A stretch of DNA of 64,000 bases, from assembly GCF_001715295.1 (NCBI RefSeq), contig NZ_MDKB01000002.1, forward strand, positions 1,199,522 through 1,263,521, read 5' to 3'. Of this stretch, positions 16,134 to 23,913 are shown in pieces. This stretch comes from Streptomyces griseus (GTDB lineage Bacteria > Actinomycetota > Actinomycetes > Streptomycetales > Streptomycetaceae). Numbering within the stretch: position 1 is the stretch's first letter; each line of letters begins with the position of its first letter. The position numbers and the translations under genes were made by a program. Under the pieces are notes generated by a model that saw only the letters and a list, made by a program, of their open reading frames with translations, had not been told where the DNA came from and searched no databases.

Positions 16134-16991
16134 ATGCCGGACCAGACGAAGAGCGCGGGCGGCGCGGACCGGGCAGGCGGGGTGGTCCGGACCGAGGGGG
16201 CGGACCTGGCCGGGGGGACGGCACCCCCGCCCGCCGTACGGGTTCAGGGGCTGTGGAAGCGGTTCGGTGAGCAGGTCGCGGTCGGCGGCATCGATCTGGA
16301 GCTGCCCGCGGGCAGGTTCGTCGGCCTGGTCGGACCCAACGGCGCGGGCAAGACCACCACGCTCTCGATGGTGACCGGACTGCTCAGGCCCGACATGGGG
16401 ACGATCGAGGTCGCAGGCCACGACGTGTGGCGGGACCCGGTCGCGGTGAAGTCCCGGATCGGCGTGCTCCCGGAGGGGCTGCGGCTCTTCGAGCGCCTGT
16501 CGGGCCGCGAACTCCTGGCGTACACGGGCCGGTTGCGTGGGCTGCCGGGCGCCGAGGTGGACAAGCGGGCCACCCAGCTGCTCGACGTGCTGGACCTCGC
16601 GGGTGCCCAGCACAAGCTGGTCGTGGACTACTCCACGGGCATGCGCAAGAAGACGGGCCTCGCGGCCGCCCTGCTGCACAACCCCGAAGTCCTCTTCCTG
16701 GACGAGCCGTTCGAGGGCGTGGACCCGGTGTCCGCGCAGACCATCCGGGGGGTGCTGGAGCGGTACACCGCGTCCGGGGCGACCGTCGTCTTCTCCAGCC
16801 ATGTGATGGAGCTCGTCGAGTCGCTCTGCGACTGGGTGGCCGTCATGGCCGGAGGCCGGATCCGGGCCCAGGGCACGCTCGCCGAGGTACGCGGCGACGC
16901 ACCCTCGCTGCAGAACGCCTTCCTGGAGCTGGTCGGCGCGAACACCCGGGACACCGGCGATTCCCTGGACTGGCTGGGCGGTGCCCGATGA
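16134..16991 (+). CDS. ABC transporter ATP-binding protein
   Basis: This 285-residue ATPase of the drug/antibiotic exporter type powers the permease encoded next. Visible are Walker A GPNGAGKTT (about residue 68), the Q-loop region, the signature DYSTGMRKKTGLAAAL (a YSTGM variant of LSGGQ), Walker B VLFLDEPFEGVDP and the H-switch FSSHVMELVE. The signature with M-R-K-K is common in this exporter subfamily. The GAAAGG ribosome site is directly behind the palindrome at 16095-16120. Its TGA overlaps the ATG of the permease (ATGA), so the two are coupled. Confidence 0.92.
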   Translation: MPDQTKSAGGADRAGGVVRTEGADLAGGTAPPPAVRVQGLWKRFGEQVAVGGIDLELPAGRFVGLVGPNGAGKTTTLSMVTGLLRPDMGTIEVAGHDVWRDPVAVKSRIGVLPEGLRLFERLSGRELLAYTGRLRGLPGAEVDKRATQLLDVLDLAGAQHKLVVDYSTGMRKKTGLAAALLHNPEVLFLDEPFEGVDPVSAQTIRGVLERYTASGATVVFSSHVMELVESLCDWVAVMAGGRIRAQGTLAEVRGDAPSLQNAFLELVGANTRDTGDSLDWLGGAR

Positions 16992-18634
16992 CCGTGCTCG
17001 ACGCCCCGGTGAGCCCCGCCGCGCCGGCGGAGCGGGGCCGGCACCTCGTCCCCGTCTTCGTACGGCTCAAACTGACGCTGCTGCGCAACGGGCTGCGTCA
17101 GTCCTCCGGGCGGCGGGCCGCCTACATCGCGTCCCTCGTCGTGACGGCGCTGCTCGCGGCGGGCCAGGTGATCGGCCTGGTCGCGCTGCGCGGCCACGCG
17201 CAGGCCGGGACCCTGGTGGTCCTGCTGACCGCCGTGGTGGCGCTCGGCTGGGCGGTGATGCCGCTGTTCTTCCCGAGCGGCGACGAGACCCTCGACCCGA
17301 GCCGGCTGGTGATGCTGCCCCTGCGGCCCCGCCCCCTGGTCGGGGCCCTGCTGGCGGCCTCGCTGATCGGGATCGGCCCGCTCTTCACGCTGGCCCTGAT
17401 CCTGGGATCGGTGGTCGCGCTCGCGCACGGTCCTGCGGGGGTGGTGGCCGGGGTGATCGCCGTACCGCTCACGCTGCTGGTCTGCGTGGCCCTGGCGCGG
17501 TCGGTCGCCACGGCCAACATCCGGCTGCTGACCTCCCGCAAGGGCCGTGATCTCGCGGTGCTCAGCGGGTTGGTGATCGCGGTGGGCATCCAGTTCGTCA
17601 ACTTCGGCGCGCAGCGCCTGGGGCAGGCGGGCGGGCTCTCCGCGCTCGAACCGGCCGCCGACGTGGTGCGCCTGCTGCCCCCGGCGTCGGCGCTCGCGGC
17701 CGTGGAATCCGCCTCCGAGGGCGCGTACGCATCCGCCGCGGCGCAGGTGCTGCTCTCGGTGCTCGCCCTGGCGGCCTTGATGTGGCTGTGGCGGCGGAGC
17801 CTGGTGAAGCTGATGACGTCGCCGGACGGTTCCACGGTCGCCGCCGCGGAGCCGGCCCGTGGCCGGGACGCCGGTACGGAAGGCTCCGGACTCTTCGCGC
17901 TGCTGCCCGAGGGGCGTACGGGCGCGGTGATGCGGCGGAGCCTGCGCTACGTGGTGCGGGACCCGAAGACCAAGGCGTCCTGGGTGACGGCGCTGGCGAT
18001 CGGCCTGATCGTCCCGGTGCTCAACGCGGTGCAGGGGGCGGGCTCGGTCTACTTCGCCTGCTTCGCGGCGGGCATGCTCGGCATGCAGATGTACAACCAG
18101 TTCGGCCAGGACACCTCGGCCTTCTGGATGGTGGCGCTCTCCATCTCCTCCACCCGGGACGCCTACCTGGAGTTGCGCGCCCGCGCGTCGGCGCTGCTGT
18201 TGATCACGCTGCCGTACACGGTTCTGGTGACCGTCGTGACGACGGCGGTCGTCGGGGACTGGGCGGCCCTGCCGGGGGTCATGGGACTGTCGTTCGCCCT
18301 GCTCGGCGCGATGCTGGCGACGGGCGCGACGGCCTCGGCACTCTTCCCGTATTCGATCCCGCAGGACGGCGCGTTCAAGAACGTGGCGCCGGGTCAGGCG
18401 GGGCTCGCCTGGATCTCCATCCTCGGCGGAATGGTGGCGGCCGCCCTGCTCAGCTCGCCGGTGATCGGACTGACGGTCTGGCTGCACGGAGCGGATCTGC
18501 AGGGCTGGCTGTGGCTGCTGCTGCCGGTGGGAGCGGTGTACGGGACGGCGGTCGGCCTGCTCGGGGTGCGGCTGGCCGCACCCCGGGCGGCGGGCCGGCT
18601 CCCGGAGATCCTGGCCGCGGTCAGCAAGGGCTGA
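16988..18634 (+). CDS. ABC transporter permease
   Basis: This 548-residue polytopic membrane protein is translated from an ATG that overlaps the ATPase stop. About twelve hydrophobic stretches are readable, for example IASLVVTALLAAGQVIGLVA, LLTAVVALGWAVMPLFF, LLAASLIGIGPLFTLALILG, WVTALAIGLIVPVLN and LLITLPYTVLVTVVTTAVV. The GDETLDPSRLVMLPLRP loop after the second helix is a recognisable mark of this actinobacterial permease family. Together with the upstream ATPase it forms a two-gene exporter of unknown substrate. Confidence 0.88.
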   Translation: MTVLDAPVSPAAPAERGRHLVPVFVRLKLTLLRNGLRQSSGRRAAYIASLVVTALLAAGQVIGLVALRGHAQAGTLVVLLTAVVALGWAVMPLFFPSGDETLDPSRLVMLPLRPRPLVGALLAASLIGIGPLFTLALILGSVVALAHGPAGVVAGVIAVPLTLLVCVALARSVATANIRLLTSRKGRDLAVLSGLVIAVGIQFVNFGAQRLGQAGGLSALEPAADVVRLLPPASALAAVESASEGAYASAAAQVLLSVLALAALMWLWRRSLVKLMTSPDGSTVAAAEPARGRDAGTEGSGLFALLPEGRTGAVMRRSLRYVVRDPKTKASWVTALAIGLIVPVLNAVQGAGSVYFACFAAGMLGMQMYNQFGQDTSAFWMVALSISSTRDAYLELRARASALLLITLPYTVLVTVVTTAVVGDWAALPGVMGLSFALLGAMLATGATASALFPYSIPQDGAFKNVAPGQAGLAWISILGGMVAAALLSSPVIGLTVWLHGADLQGWLWLLLPVGAVYGTAVGLLGVRLAAPRAAGRLPEILAAVSKG

Positions 18635-18676
18635 GCGCGGGGGCCGGGGCCGATCGGGACAGCGGCTGATCACGGG

Positions 18677-19570
18677 TCAGGGGCTGACGGGTTCCCGGTC
18701 GTCGCGGACGTCCTCGGCGAGCTGATCCAGGAACGGCTCCACCGCCGTGCGCCAGCCCTCCGGCTGGTCGTAGTGGACGAGGTGGCCGGCGTCCGCGACC
18801 TCGGCGTACTGCCCGCGCGGCAGGACGCGGACCATTTCCTGCGCCTCGGCCCTGCCCAGCTCCCCGTCGATCCCCCGCAGGACCAGCGTGGGGCACCGCA
18901 CCTGCGCCAGTTCCTCCCAGTGGGCGTCGTAGACCCAGGTGGCGCGCGAGGTGAGCATCTGCCGGCGGGAGAACACCGGCCGCCACCCGTCCGCGCTCTC
19001 CGCCATCACCTCGGCGAAGAACTCACCACGGGACGGATGGGGCCGCTCCACCCAGGGATCGTCCTCGCCGAACCACTTCCGCACGTCGGCGAGCGTCGCG
19101 AAGGGCACCGGCCACGAGGCGAACCAGTCCTCCCACTCCCGCTGGGAGGCCGCCCCCAGGGAGGAGGCCCGCATGTCGCAGATGATCAGGGCCTTGACCA
19201 GGTCGGGGCGTTTCGCGGCGAGCTGCCAGGCGGTGAGTGCGCCCATGGAGTGCCCGATGAGGGTGACGGGGGCGAGATCGAGCTGTTCGATCGCGGCCTC
19301 GACGTCGGCGACGTACGCGTCGCGGGTGTACGGGCCTTCGGCGGGCTTGTCGCTGCGGCCGTGGCCCCGCTGGTCGAGGCCGACCGGGCGGTGACGCTCG
19401 GAGAGCCAGCGCGCGGTGGAGGCCCAGTGAGCGGCCCGGCCCATCAGCCCGTGCAGCAACAAGATCCCCGGGGCGCGTCCGTCCTCCGCGCGCCCTTTGG
19501 GCGGATCGGCGAACTCCCAGGCCGCAAGGCGTACGCCGTCGGAGCCGGTCACATCAACGCGCCGCACCAT
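18677..19570 (-). CDS. alpha/beta hydrolase
   Basis: This 297-residue alpha/beta hydrolase has an oxyanion-hole segment GILLLHGLMGRAAHW, the DQRGHGRSDKP strand-loop, nucleophile elbow GHSMGA (Ser near residue 114), a late acidic residue in LVLRGIDGELG and catalytic His in ADAGHLVHYDQP. The substrate cannot be read from the sequence. The ATG at 19570 gives MVRRVDVTGSDG; a further in-frame ATG 39 bp upstream adds an Arg-rich tail. The promoter region contains a LexA-like box, so damage-inducible expression is possible. Confidence 0.87.
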   Translation of the reverse strand: MVRRVDVTGSDGVRLAAWEFADPPKGRAEDGRAPGILLLHGLMGRAAHWASTARWLSERHRPVGLDQRGHGRSDKPAEGPYTRDAYVADVEAAIEQLDLAPVTLIGHSMGALTAWQLAAKRPDLVKALIICDMRASSLGAASQREWEDWFASWPVPFATLADVRKWFGEDDPWVERPHPSRGEFFAEVMAESADGWRPVFSRRQMLTSRATWVYDAHWEELAQVRCPTLVLRGIDGELGRAEAQEMVRVLPRGQYAEVADAGHLVHYDQPEGWRTAVEPFLDQLAEDVRDDREPVSP

Positions 19571-19640
19571 AGGTTTCCGGCACCCCCTTCGAAATCTCGG
19601 CCACCGCATGCTCGTCGGTCACCGCATGCTCGCGCCCGTA

Positions 19641-19646
19641 AGACTA
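19641..19646 (-). promoter_or_regulatory. candidate -10 box of the hydrolase gene
   Basis: On the minus strand the sequence reads TAGTCT (TANNNT) about 70 bp before the ATG at 19570. The LexA-like box at 19647-19662 lies immediately upstream of it, in the -10/-35 spacer. Confidence 0.4.
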
Positions 19647-19662
19647 TCGAACCTTTATTCGA
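19647..19662. promoter_or_regulatory. LexA-like SOS box
   Basis: TCGAAC-CTTT-ATTCGA matches the actinobacterial palindrome TCGAAC-N4-GTTCGA at 11 of 12 fixed positions. It stands in an AT-rich patch between a leftward -10 box for the hydrolase and the rightward structured region at 19715. LexA binding here would repress the leftward promoter. Binding is inferred from sequence only. Confidence 0.5.
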
Positions 19663-19714
19663 AAACTGAGGTCCGGCTCGCAACACCCCACGTTCGAGTG
19701 ACAGCGGTTCAGGA

Positions 19715-19862
19715 TTGACGCCCGCCACCGGGGGGAGATCTTCTGCGGGACGCGGACCACTCGGGGACAGGGGTCCGCAGGGGCTGACTTCGAGAGCTCG
19801 GGGCTCCAGGTCAGCACGGGGGAGGACCGGCCCCGGCACCCTCGGGTGCCGGGGCCTTCCCT
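19715..19862 (+). ncRNA. possible structured RNA with three consecutive hairpins
   Basis: Three hairpins follow one another in a gap with no gene. GCGGACC (19752-19758) pairs with GGTCCGC (19772-19778). GCTGAC (19783-19788) pairs with GTCAGC (19810-19815) around an inner GAGC/GCTC. The third is a 12-bp terminator-type stem at 19829-19856, followed by TTCCCTC. That order fits a small RNA read rightward. It resembles no family I recognise, and no clear promoter is visible, so a plain terminator with chance hairpins remains possible. Confidence 0.3.
19829..19856 (+). terminator. intrinsic terminator-type hairpin
   Basis: GGCCCCGGCACC and GGTGCCGGGGCC form a perfect 12-bp stem with a CTCG tetraloop, followed on the plus strand by TTCCCT. 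No protein gene ends here on the plus strand. Confidence 0.6.
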
Positions 19863-20237
19863 CTGTCCGGCAAGCGGCCGGACCACGGCCGTCCACGCCC
19901 TGCTGGAAGTCCTCGTACCGGACCGCTCGCGCGACCGGGCCACGCCCCGCGGCCGCTGGACGCCCGGCCTCCCCCTCGCGGCGCACATGCCAGTGCGACG
20001 GGCGCATTCGCCGCTCCCTCCCCGACCGCGCGGCAGTGTCTGCCGGCCCCTCAGGTCATATGCCTGGCCACAGCCTGGCACGCGATTCGCCCGGGCGCTG
20101 CGATTCCGGACGGAAAACAGAAAGCGGGCCGTACCCGGTCACTTCTGCACGTGCATCTGCACCGGTGGCTGCAACTGCAACACCTGCATCAGTGGCCGCG
20201 GCACGCCCCGCAGGCGCCGTCCACACCCTGTATCCAG
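19863..20237. other. 375-bp stretch without a recognised gene
   Basis: No frame here looks like a known protein. A TGCANN-type hexamer periodicity at 20143-20195 reads, on the plus strand, as FCTCICTGGCNCNTC but has no nearby start codon. On the minus strand it reads as a 16-codon ORF beginning MQVLQLQPPV without a ribosome site. Both are probably by-products of the short repeat. Confidence 0.4.
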
Positions 20238-20269
20238 CTGGCATCCGCGCTGGTCAGCGCGGATGCCAG
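20238..20269 (-). terminator. hairpin downstream of dmdR1
   Basis: A perfect 15-bp inverted repeat (CTGGCATCCGCGCTG with its complement) is separated by GT and lies 40 bp past the dmdR1 stop. No U tract follows. Confidence 0.6.
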
Positions 20270-20308
20270 GACCTCCTCAGCGACACCTCCGTGCCGCCTG
20301 CGCACCCC

Positions 20309-21001
20309 TCAGCGCTTCGCCACGAAGACGTGCGAGGCGACATCGGCGCCCAGCTCGGCCGCCTCGCCGCTGGATCCGACCAGTACGCCGCCGGCCGACG
20401 CGGTCACGCTGACGACCGAACCGGGCTGCACGCCCGCCCGGCGCAGCGTGTACATCAGCTGGGCGTCGGTCTGGATCGGCTCACCGATCCGGCGCACCAC
20501 CACGGTCTTGCCCTCAGCCCCCGGGTCGAGCTCGGAGAGGCTCACCATGCCCTCGTCCAGGAACGGGTCGGCCTCCGCCTCCTCGCCCAGCTCCTCCAAG
20601 CCCGGAATCGGGTTGCCGTACGGAGACTCCGTGGGGTGGCGCAGCAGCTCCAGGACCCGGCGCTCCACGGCCTCGCTCATCACGTGCTCCCAGCGGCACG
20701 CCTCGGCGTGGACCTGCTCCCACTCCAGGCCGATCACGTCGACGAGCAGGCACTCGGCCAGCCGGTGCTTGCGCATGACGCGGGTGGCGAGGCGGCGGCC
20801 CTCGTCGGTCAGCTCCAGGTGACGGTCCCCCGCGACCTGGACGAGCCCGTCCCGCTCCATGCGCGCGACCGTCTGGCTGACCGTCGGACCGCTCTGGTCC
20901 AGCCGTTCGGCGATCCGGGCGCGCATCGGGACCACGCCTTCCTCTTCGAGCTCGAGGATGGTGCGGAGATACATCTCCGTCGTGTCGATCAGTCCGGACA
21001 T
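20309..21001 (-). CDS. dmdR1: DtxR/IdeR-family iron-dependent repressor
   Basis: This is a 230-residue Fe(II)-activated dimeric repressor of siderophore and iron-uptake genes. The N-terminal winged helix is MYLRTILELEEEGVVPMRAR and LDQSGPTVSQTVARMERDGL. The metal-binding and dimerisation domain includes VMRKHRLAECLLVDVIGLEW and HAEACRWEHVMSEAVERRVL, which carries the His, Glu and Cys ligands. A C-terminal SH3-like domain (TDAQLMYTLRRAGVQPGSVV) follows. Identity to S. coelicolor DmdR1 as I remember it is very high over the full length. The ATG at 21001 follows GAGGGGC. In S. coelicolor an antiparallel gene, adm, overlaps dmdR1; a long open antisense frame exists here too. Confidence 0.92.
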   Translation of the reverse strand: MSGLIDTTEMYLRTILELEEEGVVPMRARIAERLDQSGPTVSQTVARMERDGLVQVAGDRHLELTDEGRRLATRVMRKHRLAECLLVDVIGLEWEQVHAEACRWEHVMSEAVERRVLELLRHPTESPYGNPIPGLEELGEEAEADPFLDEGMVSLSELDPGAEGKTVVVRRIGEPIQTDAQLMYTLRRAGVQPGSVVSVTASAGGVLVGSSGEAAELGADVASHVFVAKR

Positions 21002-21124
21002 ACGTGCCCCTCGATGCTGTGACAGGAAGTCGTCGTGCGATGGCCCTGCACCAATTCTGACGCATCGCGCCGACAACCGTGCCGCACCGGCCGGAGGCGG
21101 GGCGCGGGCGGGACCGGAGCGGTA

Positions 21125-21154
21125 TTGACAGGCCACTGGTCCGGACCGCAACGT
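21125..21154 (+). promoter_or_regulatory. candidate promoter of the SIS-domain gene
   Basis: A perfect TTGACA at 21125-21130 and CAACGT at 21149-21154 are separated by 18 bp, about 45 bp before the start codon at 21199. Confidence 0.5.
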
Positions 21155-21198
21155 GATCCGCGGCACGGTCCCCCACTCCCGCCGGAAAGGCCTCCTCG

Positions 21199-21954
21199 AT
21201 GAGCGACACGAAGCTCGCCGGTCAGTTCTTCGACGCGGCGATCGGCCTGCTGGAGCGGGTACGCGACGAGGAGGCCGGCCCGATCGCCGCCGCGGGTGCC
21301 GCGATCGCCGACACGGTCGCGGCGGGCGGCCGGCTGTTCGCCTTCGGCGCCGGGCACTCGTCGCTCGCCGCCCAGGACGTCGTCTACCGGGCGGGCGGCC
21401 TCGCGCTGATGAACCTGCTCGCGGTCCCCGGCACCGTGGGCGTCGACGTCATGCCCGCCACGCTCGGCTCGGCGCTGGAGCGCGTCGACGGCCTGGCGGG
21501 CGCGGTGCTGGACTCCAGCCCCGCGACCTCGGGTGACCTCCTGGTGATCATTTCGCTGTCCGGGCGCAACGCGCTGCCGGTGGAGATGGCGCAGAACGCC
21601 CGGGCCCTCGGCCTCACGGTCGTCGGCATCACCTCCGTCGCGTACGCGACGGGCACCAGGTCGCGGCACGCCTCGGGAGGCTTCCTGCGCGACCACTGCG
21701 ACATCGTGCTCGACAGCAAGATCGCGATCGGCGACGCGGAGCTGACGGCGGACGGCATCGAGGCGCCGTTCGCGCCCGCGTCGACCGTCGTGACCAGCGC
21801 CCTGATGCAGGCCGTGATGGCCACCGCCGCGGAGGAGCTCGTCGCCCGGGGGATGGAACCGCCGCTGCTGCGCTCGGGGAACGTGGACGGCGGCCACGAA
21901 TGGAACGGGCGCGTGATGCGGGAGTACGCGGATCGGATCTTCTACCGGCACTGA
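21199..21954 (+). CDS. SIS-domain protein
   Basis: This 251-residue sugar-isomerase (SIS) fold protein binds phospho-sugars. GGRLFAFGAGHSSLAAQDVV (about residues 38-57) and DLLVIISLSGRNALPVEMAQ (about 112-131) are the phosphosugar-binding loops with Ser-rich turns. GGHEWNGRVMREYADRIFYR ends the protein. The family includes N-acetylglucosamine-6-phosphate and N-acetylmuramic-acid-related enzymes as well as regulators; the substrate is unassigned. GGAAAGG precedes the ATG. It is divergent from dmdR1, as in S. coelicolor. Confidence 0.85.
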   Translation: MSDTKLAGQFFDAAIGLLERVRDEEAGPIAAAGAAIADTVAAGGRLFAFGAGHSSLAAQDVVYRAGGLALMNLLAVPGTVGVDVMPATLGSALERVDGLAGAVLDSSPATSGDLLVIISLSGRNALPVEMAQNARALGLTVVGITSVAYATGTRSRHASGGFLRDHCDIVLDSKIAIGDAELTADGIEAPFAPASTVVTSALMQAVMATAAEELVARGMEPPLLRSGNVDGGHEWNGRVMREYADRIFYRH

Positions 21955-22104
21955 GCCGCCCGCCACAGGGGCGGGGCCGGGCCCGGGGATGCCGTCGGCG
22001 TCCGTACCCAGGGGGCTCGCACCCCCCCCCGGGCCCTGGGCAGCCCCCGCGCGCGGCTCGAGGGGCGTGCACACCCGGAGATGCGGGGGCCCGGCCCGGA
22101 GGCC

Positions 22105-23499
22105 TCACCCGCCGGACGGGCCGGGGACGCCGCTCCCGCCTGTCAGCTGGGCCAGGTCGACGGCCGAGGCGACCCGGACCGCGACGCTCTCCGCGTACAA
22201 CGCGTCCGCGCGTTCGAAAGCGCTGCGGTTCGCCGCCCGCAGGAACGTCACCACGCCCAGCGTCCGCCCACGGCTCCGCAGCACCGCGCACAGGGCGTGG
22301 ACCGAGTCCTTGGGCCACCGGCGCTCCACCGCCCACTGCTCACCCGCCCCGGGCCCGGCGCTGGTGCGTACCGCCCCCGTCCGCTCCATCGCCTGCACGG
22401 CGGGATGTCTCGCGCCGTACCGCACGGGGATCGAGCCGCCCGCCACCGGGAGGCAGGGCCCCGGCGCGTCGGCGGGCGTCGCGGCGGCCCGTACCAGCCG
22501 CTCCCCCGCCAGCAGGTCCACCACCACGTGGTCGGCGAACCCGGCCAGGGCGTAGTCCAGCGACGAGGTCGCCGCCTCCATGGGGTCCTCGCACTCGGCG
22601 GCCTGCCGGGCGGCCCGGTGCAGCTGGTTGGACCGGAAGCGCACCCGGTCCGCCTCCTGCTCGGCGAGCCTGGCCGCCGTCACGTCCTGGAACACCCAGC
22701 CGACGCCGAGCGGAACGGGCTCCTCGGCGAGTGGCGAGGCCAGCCGGAGGAACCCGCTGCGCCAGCAGCGCCGCCGGTCGCCGTCCGGCGTCCGCAGGGT
22801 CACCCACAGTTCCGCGAGGGCGGGCGGCGCCCCCTCGGCGAGCACATGCTGCAGGGCGCCTTCCAGTTCCTCGACCCCTTGGACGATCAGCTCGCCCAGC
22901 GGGCGGCCGAGCAGCGTCGTACGGCCGCCGCCCAGGGCCCGGGCCGCGTGGGCGTTGACGACGGTCGGGCGGAGGTCGACGTCGACGAGGACCACCCCCC
23001 AGCAGGCGTCCTCCAGCAGCGCCTCGCTCAGCGCGATGGAGCGCTCCAGGTCGATCTGGGTGTGCACCTCACTGAACGCGCAGTACACCCCGGCGGGCCG
23101 GCCGTTCTCACCGCGCACGCCCGAGGACTGCGTGCGGACGAGCACCCGGCCGCCGTCCTTGCGCACCAGTGCGAACTCGTGGACCTGCCGGCCCGGGGCG
23201 TCCATCACGGCCATGAGCCGGCCGTGCACCCCGTCCGCGTCCGCGCTGCGCACGGCCCACCCGGCGAATCCGGTGCGGCCCACGGCCTCCGCGGCGGTCC
23301 AGCCGAGGATGCGCTCGGCCTCGCGGTTCCAGTGCGTGATCGTGCCGTGCGCGTCGAACGCGCACAGCGCCGCGTCCATGCCGTCGAGCAGGGCGGCCAG
23401 CAGCCGTGACCCGGGAACGGCCCCCGCCGGGGGCTGCCGCCCCGGGTCCTCGTCGGGACCGAGCGCGTCGGTGGTCCCACTGCTCCTGGAAGCACTCAC
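22105..23499 (-). CDS. PAS/GAF-domain sensory protein
   Basis: This 464-residue cytoplasmic protein has two PAS domains: LLDGMDAALCAFDAHGTITH with WNREAERILGWTAAEAVGR, then LLEDACWGVVLVDVDLRPTV. A C-terminal GAF-like domain of about 170 residues follows (DSVHALCAVLRSRGRTLGVV). This is the sensor half of Streptomyces PAS-GAF-SpoIIE phosphatases, but the PP2C output domain is absent, so it may act by protein contact. The GTG at 23499 has GGGGG six bases upstream, and VSASRSSGTTD is the family-typical start. It converges on the SIS gene. Confidence 0.8.
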   Translation of the reverse strand: MSASRSSGTTDALGPDEDPGRQPPAGAVPGSRLLAALLDGMDAALCAFDAHGTITHWNREAERILGWTAAEAVGRTGFAGWAVRSADADGVHGRLMAVMDAPGRQVHEFALVRKDGGRVLVRTQSSGVRGENGRPAGVYCAFSEVHTQIDLERSIALSEALLEDACWGVVLVDVDLRPTVVNAHAARALGGGRTTLLGRPLGELIVQGVEELEGALQHVLAEGAPPALAELWVTLRTPDGDRRRCWRSGFLRLASPLAEEPVPLGVGWVFQDVTAARLAEQEADRVRFRSNQLHRAARQAAECEDPMEAATSSLDYALAGFADHVVVDLLAGERLVRAAATPADAPGPCLPVAGGSIPVRYGARHPAVQAMERTGAVRTSAGPGAGEQWAVERRWPKDSVHALCAVLRSRGRTLGVVTFLRAANRSAFERADALYAESVAVRVASAVDLAQLTGGSGVPGPSGG

Positions 23500-23627
23500 T
23501 CCGTACCCCCGCAGGACGTGTCCGTCGTGGCTGTCCGCATTACCGCACGTCAAACCATTGAACTCGAACGCGGGCCACCGCACATCCACTTCCCGGAAAT
23601 CGGGAGGCCACCTCCCCGATTAATCAC

Positions 23628-23657
23628 TTGTGCCGCCCCGGGGCGGGTTCCTAGTCT
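23628..23657 (+). promoter_or_regulatory. promoter of the 12-codon mini-gene
   Basis: TTGTGC (23628-23633) and TAGTCT (23652-23657) are 18 bp apart. The predicted transcription start near 23664 is just before the long Shine-Dalgarno sequence. Confidence 0.5.
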
Positions 23658-23670
23658 GTAGGCACACGTC

Positions 23671-23685
23671 GAAAGGAGGTGATCC
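23671..23685 (+). promoter_or_regulatory. extended Shine-Dalgarno, 15-nt perfect complement of the 16S rRNA 3' end
   Basis: GAAAGGAGGTGATCC pairs without mismatch to the last bases of 16S rRNA (GGATCACCTCCTTTC). Ordinary sites here pair over four to six bases. The core GGAGG ends 11 bases before the GTG at 23691. Confidence 0.75.
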
Positions 23686-23690
23686 GAAAA

Positions 23691-23729
23691 GTGCAGTCTT
23701 ATCGGATTCGTGAGGTGGCTGCGGGCTGA
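23691..23729 (+). CDS. 12-residue micropeptide or leader peptide
   Basis: GTG at 23691 opens a 12-codon frame, MQSYRIREVAAG, ending at TGA 23727-23729. It sits between a good promoter, the exceptional Shine-Dalgarno at 23671-23685 and a terminator at 23793-23853. The stop codon falls in the loop of a CGGGC/GCCCG hairpin (23722-23736). The peptide resembles the first residues of MerR proteins (YRIGEVA) but is too short to fold as one. No run of a single amino acid codon suggests classical attenuation, and no gene follows in the same direction. It may be a peptide, or translation may only serve to load ribosomes on a small RNA. Confidence 0.45.
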   Translation: MQSYRIREVAAG

Positions 23730-23792
23730 CAGCCCGTCGTCGCACACCGTGCACCTCGGCAGGCTGTCTGCCGAAACCCGAGCAGTCACCGA

Positions 23793-23853
23793 CCCGCAGG
23801 CTCGCCGGTAAGTCCGGCCGGCTCCTCCGCAAGGAGGGACCAGAGCCTGCGGG
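23793..23853 (+). terminator. terminator of the mini-gene
   Basis: CCCGCAGGCTC (23793-23803) pairs with GAGCCTGCGGG (23843-23853), followed by TTTCTGCG. The 39-nt apical part contains its own small hairpins (GCCGG/CCGGC and CTCCT/AGGAG). It ends a transcript of about 195 nt. Confidence 0.65.
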
Positions 23854-23913
23854 TTTCTGCGTGTCCGGGCCCGGCGGCCGGACCGCCCGCCGGGAGGCAC
23901 GGCCGCCGCCGGG

